Shown here piece after piece: positions 1 through 8,200 of a stretch of 58,463 bases of DNA. How positions within the stretch are numbered: position 1 is the stretch's first letter; every line of letters starts with the position of its first letter. The DNA comes from a virus. The notes beneath the pieces are model-generated. The model did not search any database. It saw only the letters and a program-made list of their open reading frames with translations, and was not told where the DNA came from. The position numbers and the translations under genes were made by a program. Where the stretch lies: positions 1-58,463 of IMG/VR virus record IMGVR_UViG_3300011400_000098. The stretch is one strand, 5' to 3'.

Positions 1-1251
1 CTCGCAGTTGGAGCGAAGGGTCGGCGTGTAACCGATCTAGTCACACTTGAGTACCGTGATCGTCCTGACTCCGTGTCGCACAAGCACAAAGATTGGGAAT
101 GGAATCGCTGGTACTTCTGGACAGGCGGCCGTTACAGATTGGCTGGCGTCGGCGGCCCTATCTTTATCTACGACAAGCCCAAAGTGTCTGTGATTATCCC
201 TGTAGGTGTGGGTCATGAGCGACTTGTTCTAGATGCTATTGATAGCGTGGCTGCACAGTCGTATAGCTTCTACGAGTGGGAATGCCTAGTCGTCAACGAT
301 AGTGGGCGCGAGCTGCATGGGTTGCCGTCGTGGGTGCGTATGGTGCCTGGGGGTCAGAAAGGCGTGTCCCATGCTCGCAACCGCGGTCTAGCTCTAGCTA
401 GGGGCGAGTATGTGATATTCCTCGATGCTGATGACTACCTCCACCCCGAAGCGTTGTATCATCTGTATAATACGGCTACGACGAGTAATTGTAATAACGT
501 TTTTGTGTATAGCGATTGGTTTGAGGCTGAGACAGGTAAACGGCGCGAGAGCGCAGACTTTGACCAAAAGACGGTGTTCGATAAGCTTGCTAATCCTGTG
601 AGTGCGTTGTACAAAAAGTGGGACTTGACGAAGAACGCTGTACGTTGGGATGAATCGTTCGTACACGGTTGGGAGGACTGGGATTTCGCTATTCAAGTCG
701 CGGCGAAGGCGCGCCTCTGCGGCTTGCGGGTGCGCGTGCCTCTTTTGCATTATCGCCTAAAGAGTGGGACTTTAAGGCGAGAGGCCTTCGCCCATCGAGA
801 AGAAATCAAACTCAAGATTCAGCACAAGTGGACTGAATACATCAATGGCGACAGGAGCGAGAGTATGCCTGGATGTGGTGGATGCGGTGGTGGTCGCTAC
901 CCTTCACTCATGGCGGCTGCTGCTAATTCACAAACAGGCCCGTTTGATGGCGTTGATCTGGAAAAAGAAACGACGCTGATTCTGTACACTCCGCCTCCTG
1001 AGTGGTCAGGTACGCGCTCATTCGTGGGGCGTGGGACAGGTAACCGATACCGGTTCTCTCCAGAGCCGCCTGGCAACGTGCGTCGCGTCTACAACGTAGA
1101 TGTGCCGGGGCTTGAAGGTCTAGGCTTCTTCAGGCCTGCAACTACGAGTGGTGCTGATGTGGGGGCCGTCACACCACTCGCTGCGCCTGGGACACCTGAC
1201 GACGAACATGAAGTGGGCGGGGTTGTGGCAGGGGGCGGGACAACGGCGTGA
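1..1251 (+). CDS. Three-domain glycosyltransferase, C-terminal part (continues from 57015-58463)
   Basis: The frame is open from base 1 and joins in frame to the gene that runs off the right edge, so this is residues 484-899 of an 899-residue protein. Visible here is the end of one GT2 domain, then a second GT2 domain starting near base 181 (KVSVIIPV, NDSG, FLDADDY as the nucleotide-sugar/metal site). The tail after base ~865 has a Cys-Gly motif (CGGCGGG) and a small domain with RSFVGRGTGNRYRF, like short domains seen in phage structural proteins. It probably adds sugars to virion proteins, since it lies between the capsid and connector genes. Its stop overlaps the next start (GTGA). Confidence 0.9.
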   Translation, partial: LAVGAKGRRVTDLVTLEYRDRPDSVSHKHKDWEWNRWYFWTGGRYRLAGVGGPIFIYDKPKVSVIIPVGVGHERLVLDAIDSVAAQSYSFYEWECLVVNDSGRELHGLPSWVRMVPGGQKGVSHARNRGLALARGEYVIFLDADDYLHPEALYHLYNTATTSNCNNVFVYSDWFEAETGKRRESADFDQKTVFDKLANPVSALYKKWDLTKNAVRWDESFVHGWEDWDFAIQVAAKARLCGLRVRVPLLHYRLKSGTLRREAFAHREEIKLKIQHKWTEYINGDRSESMPGCGGCGGGRYPSLMAAAANSQTGPFDGVDLEKETTLILYTPPPEWSGTRSFVGRGTGNRYRFSPEPPGNVRRVYNVDVPGLEGLGFFRPATTSGADVGAVTPLAAPGTPDDEHEVGGVVAGGGTTA

Positions 1252-1604
1252 CTTACTTGGATATCCTCGTAGGTGGCGTCGCTACGTGGCGCATTACACG
1301 TATGTTACTGACGGAGAACGGGCCTTACAAGGTATTCAGAAAACTCCGGGAACGATTTGGCGTGGTATACGTGGACGACGAATCTTTAGAAGTCTCGTCT
1401 TTCAAGTACGAGATAACCATGTGTATGTGGTGTATGTCAGTGTGGGTGGGACTGGCATTGACACTATTGCAACGATTTGTTCCTGGGGGCCGGTGGTTTC
1501 TATTACCGTTCACCTACAGTGCGATTAACGTGCTAGTTGGCCGCACGTTGGAACAGAAGCCTCAACCGCCTGTGCGATCGTTCCCGGAATTCGAGGTCAA
1601 GTGA
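1248..1604 (+). CDS. DUF1360-type membrane protein
   Basis: The 118-residue protein opens with LDILVGGVATWRITRMLL and has the central CMWCMSVWVG motif followed by a hydrophobic segment, the hallmark arrangement of DUF1360 proteins found in many phage structural modules. Two membrane segments are likely (around residues 5-20 and 60-85). It is translationally coupled to the glycosyltransferase (GTGA) and to the connector gene (TGATG). The biochemical role of the family is unknown. Confidence 0.8.
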   Translation: MTYLDILVGGVATWRITRMLLTENGPYKVFRKLRERFGVVYVDDESLEVSSFKYEITMCMWCMSVWVGLALTLLQRFVPGGRWFLLPFTYSAINVLVGRTLEQKPQPPVRSFPEFEVK

Positions 1605-2884
1605 TGAGCGCGATTCAAGCCGTCGATTCCTCGCTCGACCGTATGTTCCCGTATACCCACTTGCCTCTGGATCGGTTCGCTAGGATCGTTAGTTATTCAC
1701 CAATCCTGTTCAATCAGGTGGTGATTATGTACAACGAGCTGCAGCGAGACGTGGCGTGCAGCGATCCTGTGCTTCAGTATACCTGGCAGCCTCGCGGTGG
1801 CGGGCGTCCTGGGCGTGAGGAAATCGCACAAGCGATTCAGCAAGCCGAAGATCATATCTATCGTGTATTGAGGTTTAGTCCATCCCCGCGGTGGTTCGAG
1901 GATGAAGTCGATCTAACGCAGGCGCACAAGCTCGGCTATTGGCCTGGCGGTACGTTCGGGTTGCGAGCCAACAACTTTCATGTGATCGAGCCTGGTGTAG
2001 AGCGTTATCAATATTTGGCTAGCCCTCAAGTCGTCTACGAGGACGCAGACGGAGACGGGTACAAAGAGACTGCTGTCTTGTCGTTCGACGCTATGACGAG
2101 CGGCGTGGTCGATGTAAACGAAATTAGTGCGTTTCCTCCTGGTTACGGGCCTGACCCTGCGCTTGAGATTCGTCCTCTACGAGTTGATTTCGATGTTATA
2201 AACGATAAAATTAACGTTACAGTCGCCAGGCATCTCCTTGCGCGTTGGGATTTGCAAGAGCGTCTCGATGCACAGGGGATCGACGGCATGGAGGATACCA
2301 ACTTCTACCCGGAGTTGGATATCTATCGTCACTACAACGACCCAAGCCAAGCCGCGGAAATTATCTGGCCTTGCGGCGGATGCGGGGTGTGCGCGGCGTG
2401 CGCCACGCAAACAGCGACGGGTTGCTTCTGGATCACAGACTCACGTAACGGGTTGATTCGTGTCGGCCCTGCACGATGGGTGGAGGATTCGTACTTTACA
2501 GGCACGGGTGTTGGCGCGTGGGACGTGCTAGGCTGTACGTGGGTGCAAACGCCTGCCAGAGTCAAGCTCAGGTATCGTGCAGGTTTTGTGGAGCCGCGTC
2601 TCAAGCGACCGATGGTTGAGATGGCCCCTGAGCTGGAGAGGGCGGTTGCGTTTCTTGCGTTGAGTTACTTAGATCGGGAGTGGCTGACTTGTGAACAGAT
2701 CAGAAACTTGCAAGCCCATTGGAGGCTCGATCTGGCGACGACTACGAGCAATGCTACTATGAGCAGCTCGCATCGTATTGACCCAGATTTGCTCAAGTGT
2801 CCATTCGGAACAACCCGTGCTGCGCTGTATGCGTGGCGGGTCATCCAACCCCTGATGGTCGGCCAAGCCGTCCTGAACGTGTAG
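1604..2884 (+). CDS. Putative head-tail connector/adaptor
   Basis: The 426-residue protein has no motif I can name with certainty. Its position after capsid genes and immediately before the tail tube, plus mixed alpha/beta content, fits a head completion or adaptor protein. A cysteine cluster (CGGCGVCAAC, about residues 256-265) with a further CF pair close behind could bind metal or form disulfides. The preceding gene stops in TGATG, which favours ATG 1604 over GTG 1601. Function is inferred from position only. Confidence 0.65.
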   Translation: MSAIQAVDSSLDRMFPYTHLPLDRFARIVSYSPILFNQVVIMYNELQRDVACSDPVLQYTWQPRGGGRPGREEIAQAIQQAEDHIYRVLRFSPSPRWFEDEVDLTQAHKLGYWPGGTFGLRANNFHVIEPGVERYQYLASPQVVYEDADGDGYKETAVLSFDAMTSGVVDVNEISAFPPGYGPDPALEIRPLRVDFDVINDKINVTVARHLLARWDLQERLDAQGIDGMEDTNFYPELDIYRHYNDPSQAAEIIWPCGGCGVCAACATQTATGCFWITDSRNGLIRVGPARWVEDSYFTGTGVGAWDVLGCTWVQTPARVKLRYRAGFVEPRLKRPMVEMAPELERAVAFLALSYLDREWLTCEQIRNLQAHWRLDLATTTSNATMSSSHRIDPDLLKCPFGTTRAALYAWRVIQPLMVGQAVLNV

Positions 2885-2899
2885 TAGGAGGGAATCTGC

Positions 2900-4372
2900 G
2901 TGCCAGGTACAGCGTTCACGAATACGTACTCGCGTGTGTGGCTCATCGAAGGTGGGGCGGGGCCGAGTAGGCGGAGAGACTATTTCGGCAACTGGAAGGC
3001 TGGGGCGATCTCGTGGGACTTGGGCGACATCACGACGATTCGTGAGCCTGACCCCAACAACTACAACAAGTTCATCAGGACAGGCCGGTATCGCGGTGAG
3101 CCTGGCGACCCTGAGCTGACGATCACTGCTCGTTACACGTTCCAGCGTTCGCGTCTCCTGAAGATGGCACGCCTCGATTGTGAGCACACGCTGCACGTTC
3201 ACATGGGGCAGTGTGAGAACCCGCAGGACTTCCCTCGCGGGTGGGAAAAGACCCTGATCTTGGAAGGTGCCAGTATTAACTCGTACGGCACCGAAGATTT
3301 GGGCGCGATGTCGCCTGACGAGAACGCACCCGTCAACGAGGAAGTTCCGTTCGTCGGGACTGACCTCTACGAAGTCACACGCCTCACGTTCAGTGAGATG
3401 GCGAGTGCGATGACGACGGGCGCTGTGAACGACGTGTACGTGTGCGACAGCGCACAGTGCGGCGCGTGCGGCGTGGCGTCTGATGGTTGCCAGGTCGTGC
3501 TTGCGTTGGTCGGTGCTGTGGCCGGATCGCCAGGTCTGTCGTCTGGGGTCTTGGTCACTACCAATGGCGGTGGGCTGTGGACGGCGGTCGCAGGGCCTCC
3601 TGTTGCAGGTGATTCTCTCTTCTGCGCAGGCGACGTTGCGGTTGTGCTGTCGGAAGCTGACGGCGCTATGTACTACACCGACCTGAGCGATCTGACCACG
3701 GGCATCGTCAACTGGACGCGCGTTGACAACGGCTTCGCTGTCGGTGAAGGCCCTCTCGCAGCGTGGTCGCTCGGTGCTAGCGAGACGTGGATCGCGGGCG
3801 CAGGTGGTACTATCTACAACTCAAGCGATCCTGCGTTGGGCGTGCAGATCAGCAGCCAGGGTGCGACGGCGAACGACCTCAACGCCATCCACGCCTCTGA
3901 CAGCCTCAACGTCGTCGCGGTGGGTGCTGCGAACACGGTGCTTCGTACCGCCAACGGTGGTGTGTCGTGGGGCGTCGTGCCAGGGCCTGAGCCGGGCACT
4001 GTGCTCACTTCGGTGTGGATGCGTACCTCGCTGGAGTGGATTGTGGGTAGCGCGACTGGACGGTTGTGGTACACGATCAACGGTGGCGGTACGTGGGAGG
4101 AAAAGGGCTTCACCGGAGCCGGGTCGGGCGCGGTGAACGACATCGTGTTCGCCACTCCGTCTGTAGGGTTCCTCGCTCAGAACACCGGCACAGCAGGGCG
4201 TGTGCTGCGTACCATCGACGGCGGCTTCTCATGGTACGTGCTACCGGAGGGCGCAGGCACGATCCCGGCTAACGAGTCCGTGAACCGGCTCGCGGTGTGC
4301 GACGATCCCAACATCTTGTACGCAGCGGGTGTCGGGAGCGGCTCCGACGGTATCTTGCTCAAGGCTGCGTAA
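2900..4372 (+). CDS. Major tail (tube) protein fused to an Asp-box beta-propeller
   Basis: It starts at GTG behind a strong AGGAGGG ribosome site. Residues 1 to ~175 look like a tail-tube domain and the gene occupies the tube position just before the chaperones. A cysteine cluster (CDSAQCGACG, near residue 182) follows. The remaining ~300 residues carry repeated Asp-box motifs (VTTNGGGLW ~218, LRTANGGVSW ~348, WYTINGGGTW ~391, LRTIDGGFSW ~436) typical of BNR/Ycf48-like propellers. If this is the tube subunit, each copy would display a propeller on the tail surface. An alternative is that only a minor tail protein bears the fusion; no second tube candidate is visible. Confidence 0.75.
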   Translation: MPGTAFTNTYSRVWLIEGGAGPSRRRDYFGNWKAGAISWDLGDITTIREPDPNNYNKFIRTGRYRGEPGDPELTITARYTFQRSRLLKMARLDCEHTLHVHMGQCENPQDFPRGWEKTLILEGASINSYGTEDLGAMSPDENAPVNEEVPFVGTDLYEVTRLTFSEMASAMTTGAVNDVYVCDSAQCGACGVASDGCQVVLALVGAVAGSPGLSSGVLVTTNGGGLWTAVAGPPVAGDSLFCAGDVAVVLSEADGAMYYTDLSDLTTGIVNWTRVDNGFAVGEGPLAAWSLGASETWIAGAGGTIYNSSDPALGVQISSQGATANDLNAIHASDSLNVVAVGAANTVLRTANGGVSWGVVPGPEPGTVLTSVWMRTSLEWIVGSATGRLWYTINGGGTWEEKGFTGAGSGAVNDIVFATPSVGFLAQNTGTAGRVLRTIDGGFSWYVLPEGAGTIPANESVNRLAVCDDPNILYAAGVGSGSDGILLKAA

Positions 4373-4392
4373 TACTCGCATAGGGGGCGCTT

Positions 4393-5001
4393 GTGACTAA
4401 CAGTATCCTGCAAGCAATCCCCGAAGATGCGATGGAAGGTCAGGTTGCTGATGCTCAGCGGCCTGACCGTTTCGTCACGTCCAACGGGATCACATTCAAG
4501 CTGAAGCCCGTCGCGCCGCTTCTGGTGTTGGACGCGCAGAAGCAGATCGTCGAGCCCACTCCACCTAAGCTCAAGAACTACGAGAAGGGAGAGGGCGACG
4601 ACGCACCGCTGGAGGAAAACCCCAACGATCCTGCTTTCTTGAGGGCGCACATGGAGTACCGTCAGAGGGTGGGCGAAGTCTCGAACGCCATCTTCCTGAC
4701 GCGCGGTACTGAGGTGCTTTCTGTTCCTGAGGGCATCGAGCACTACGAAGATAAAGAGTGGGCTGAGGAAGTCGAGGAGTTTGCTGGCATCAAGGTGCCA
4801 GCCGTCGGGCGACGACGCTACTATTGTTGGCTGAAATACGTCGCTCTGACGTCGATGGATGACTTCCAGGGTCTACTCAACAAGCTCACCGCATTGGGTG
4901 GTGTCACGTTGGAAAGCGATGTGGCAACTGCGGAGGCCACCTTTCGGCCTGACGAGGGCGGGGATGCCGCTCCAGGACTACCACCTAACCAAGAAGTTTG
5001 A
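4393..5001 (+). CDS. Tail assembly chaperone, upstream frame (gpG-like)
   Basis: This 202-residue acidic protein lies between the tail tube and tape measure genes, where siphophages encode the tail assembly chaperone. It starts at GTG with an AGGGGGCG ribosome site. Its 3' end is overlapped by an open frame in the +1 register that continues to 5248, the classic G/GT layout. A GGGG run at 4960-4963 lets a glycine tRNA re-pair after a +1 slip, so a fused longer product is expected in a minority of ribosomes. Confidence 0.8.
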   Translation: MTNSILQAIPEDAMEGQVADAQRPDRFVTSNGITFKLKPVAPLLVLDAQKQIVEPTPPKLKNYEKGEGDDAPLEENPNDPAFLRAHMEYRQRVGEVSNAIFLTRGTEVLSVPEGIEHYEDKEWAEEVEEFAGIKVPAVGRRRYYCWLKYVALTSMDDFQGLLNKLTALGGVTLESDVATAEATFRPDEGGDAAPGLPPNQEV

Positions 5002-5248
5002 CGCAGACATCAACATCCAGCGTCGTTTCGATGGCGAAGTTCCTGAGTTCGAGTGCCGTGAAGCTGCCGTGTACGTCCATGTGTCCTGGATGACCTGGAT
5101 GCAAGAGATGGACGGATGGGACAGGGCTTGTGCAGTGGCACACTATCGCACGTCGCTCTCGTTAAAAGCGCATGTCGAGGATGCAGCCGAAAAAGCATCC
5201 AAGAGACGTGATGCCAGAAACGCACGGCGTAAATCGCGTTCTCGTTGA
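4964..5248 (+). CDS. Tail assembly chaperone, downstream frame (gpGT extension)
   Basis: This frame is offset +1 from the upstream chaperone and is open well before its stop. The conserved-looking part begins around MPLQDYHLTKKFDAD. Two routes of expression fit: a +1 frameshift at GGGG 4960-4963, where the next codon would be this ATG, or independent initiation at ATG 4964 behind the purine-rich GAGGGCGGGG. The C-terminus is Lys/Arg-rich. The stop overlaps a 22-bp dyad that fills the gap to the tape measure ATG. Confidence 0.7.
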   Translation: MPLQDYHLTKKFDADINIQRRFDGEVPEFECREAAVYVHVSWMTWMQEMDGWDRACAVAHYRTSLSLKAHVEDAAEKASKRRDARNARRKSRSR

Positions 5249-5268
5249 CTTTTTCATAGGTAAGAGTC
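5247..5268. promoter_or_regulatory. 22-bp dyad site a (chaperone/tape-measure junction)
   Basis: The halves are GACTTTTTC and GTAAGAGTC separated by 4 bp. The site overlaps the chaperone stop by two bases and ends exactly before the tape measure ATG. It also contains the AGGTAAG-like ribosome site of that gene. Confidence 0.6.
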
Positions 5269-8200
5269 ATGCCTCCTAACCTACCTCTGGTTGGCGTAGA
5301 AGCAGCCATTATTGGCATGAACGCCTTTAAGGCGAATGCCAATCTGGTTAACGCTATTCTGCAAAATATGGGGCGCGCTGCACGCGCGTTCTCACGCAAC
5401 TATGCGGCGGGTTCCCAGGACGCAGCCAAGTCTGACGCCCAGCGTGCGGCCGCAGCTGAGCGTGCGTCGAAGCAGGTCGCTCGCGCCAAGCAACAGGAGG
5501 CTGCTGCTAATCAGCGCGCGCAGCAGCAGATCGTCGCAGCCGAGAACAACCTAGCCACAGTCACACAAAACGCTGCTGAGAGGCGTACTAGAGCACGGGT
5601 CAACGCTACGACTGCTAGATCGCGTCTTGCCGCTATCGACCGTGCGGCAGACATCCAGGCAGAGGCGCAACAGAATCGTATACTTAGGTCGCAAGAGCGA
5701 CTAACTGCGGCTCAAAACCTGGCTAGTAAAGCTCCGACCGCTGCACGCGTCGCCAACGTCGAGAAAGCAAGAATCTCTCTCGCAGCCGCGACAGATCGCT
5801 TGGCGACCATCGAGCAACAGGCGTACAACAAGACTAGTCAAGCAGCAGCACAGGCAACGGCTGCAAACCAGAAATATGCAGTCACTCAACGAGCTACGGC
5901 TGCGCAGATCACACAAGCACAGGGCAGGCTCGCAGCCGCACAGCAGAACGCTACAACGGTCGCTGCGCAAGGGGCGCAGAAAGTCACGGCTGCCAATCAA
6001 GCGATGGCGGTTGCTTCGACGGTGGCGGCAACTACTGTGTCGATAGGCTTTGTGGCGATGGCGGCTGCAATTGTGGCGGCTGCTATTGGCGTCACAACAG
6101 CATTGGCCGATGTAGTCAGGAGTAGCGCGGCTTATCAGGATCAAATGACGTTCTTGGGTGTTGTGAGTAACACCACGGGTAAGGCGTTGTACGACTTGAG
6201 TATGGCCCAACTCAAGCTTTCACGCGATACTACTACAACTGCTACTGACCTTGCCATCTTGAGTGAGGAATTGCTCAAGGCTGAAGTCTCGTTCCAGCAG
6301 GTCACAGAGGGCGGAGCACTCAGATTCGCCAACGCTCTGGTTATTGCGTCCAACGGAGAACTGGACGCTGCGCGTGCTGCGATCACGATGAAGATCGCGC
6401 ACGATTCGTTCGCTGCGTCGGGTGCAACGTACGAATCGGCAGCCGATGCGATCAACGCGGCCGCTCAGAACTCGACGCTTACTCTAGGGAACATGGCTGA
6501 CGCCATCAAGCAAGGTGGCGCGACGGCAGCACGCTACGGCTTGTCAATCGAGGAGTTTGCTACAGCTGTAGCAATGTTGGGGCAAGTCATCCCGTCTGGT
6601 ACTGAAGCTGGTACTGGTCTGAGAAACATGTTCGTTCAGCTCCAGAAACCCTCCAAAGAGGGCAAGGAGTTGATGAACAAGTACGGGATTTCTTTGCACG
6701 ATGCGACAGGCAAGACACTCCCGTTCGTTGACGTCTTGCACGACTTGGAAGCTGCGTTTGGCCCCGCAGCTGTAGCTGCTAATGAAGTCACTGAGGCCGA
6801 GCGTGACTATGCGCTCGCTACGATTGCTGGAGAGCGCCAGCAAAAGATTCTAAGTACGCTTATCGAACAGGGAGTAGAAGGGTGGCGTAACCTAGCTACA
6901 GAGATATCCAACACAACGGGCGTAATGGACGCTCAGGAGAAGATTACTGCTAGTACAGCATCCTTGATGGAGACGTTGGGGAACAACGTCACGGCTCTTG
7001 GCTTGTCTTTCGGCCAAGGATTAGACCCTTATCTAAATGCAATTGTAGATGGCTTGGTGAGATTTGCCCAATCTGTTGATTCAACTTACGAAACTACTGA
7101 TGCGCTCGGGCAACTCGTTGGCGGGTTCCTGGCTAACGTATTCCTGAACCTGGGCGAGATTATCGGGTCTATCATCATCCCGACAATCATGTTCTTCTTC
7201 GACATGCTTGGTAATTGGATCAACCTGTTCATTGCGGTCGGTACGACCACAGCGCAGGTCGCGGGTCATATCGCTAGCGTGTTCGGGTCGATGGCCCAAA
7301 TCATCATTCAGACCATCGCTGCTATCGTCCAGTCGAAAGTCAGTTGGAGCCAAGCTTTCGCTCAGATCGGTGCGCTCATCGGCCAGAACATGAGCAACCT
7401 GGGCACACAAGCCCAGCAAATGGCTCAGGTGGTTATGGGCGGGTTCCAAGCGATGGCAAACGGGTGGGCCGCTACGGTCAACTCGGTTGCTAGTGGCGTC
7501 TCTGCGTTCGGCCAAAACTTGAACAACCTCGTACAAGGGGCTGTGCAGGCCGCCAACGGTGTCATCAACGCCTTCAATGGGCTGTCTAGCGCCATTGCAC
7601 GTATCTTGGGCGGCGTAGCCAGTGCCATCAACGGCTTCTTGGACGCTGCATCGGCCATTCCTGAAGTTGGTGAGCGCATTGGCGGTGCACGAGTAGCTGT
7701 TGGCCAGTTCGCAGGAGCGACAGCGGGGGCGGTAAGCGCAGCAGGCGTACAGATCGCTGGCGTGACCACAAGTGCCGGTAATGCGATGTCCGCATTGGGC
7801 ACATCTGCGAGTGGTGCAGCCGCTACAATTCAATCAAGTCTAGGTGCAGCAGGCGGGGCGTTCTCTAACTTTGGTACTAACGTAAACGCTTCTGTGGGGA
7901 ACCTTGGGAATTCGTTTGGCAACTTCTCGACTGATTCAATCGCTGCCATTCAGAAATTGGCGGCGAACCTCAAGATGCCCAACATCCAAAACTACGCTGA
8001 GGGCATCGCAGCGAAGATCGACAAAGCACGCAAGACGGTCGCAGAGCCGACACGCAAGCCCATCGCACGCGAGATTGGGGCTGACCCTAGCGACACTCCA
8101 CGCGGTACATTCCCAGGCAGTGGTGGTGACGGAGGCGCTGGAGACGCAGCGAAGAAGGCAGCTAAAGACCTCGCGGAAGCTATGAATGATGCTGCTGAGC

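Noticed and set aside
7081-7833. 250-codon minus-strand Cys/Arg-rich frame
   Set aside because: It is a shadow of the tape measure gene.
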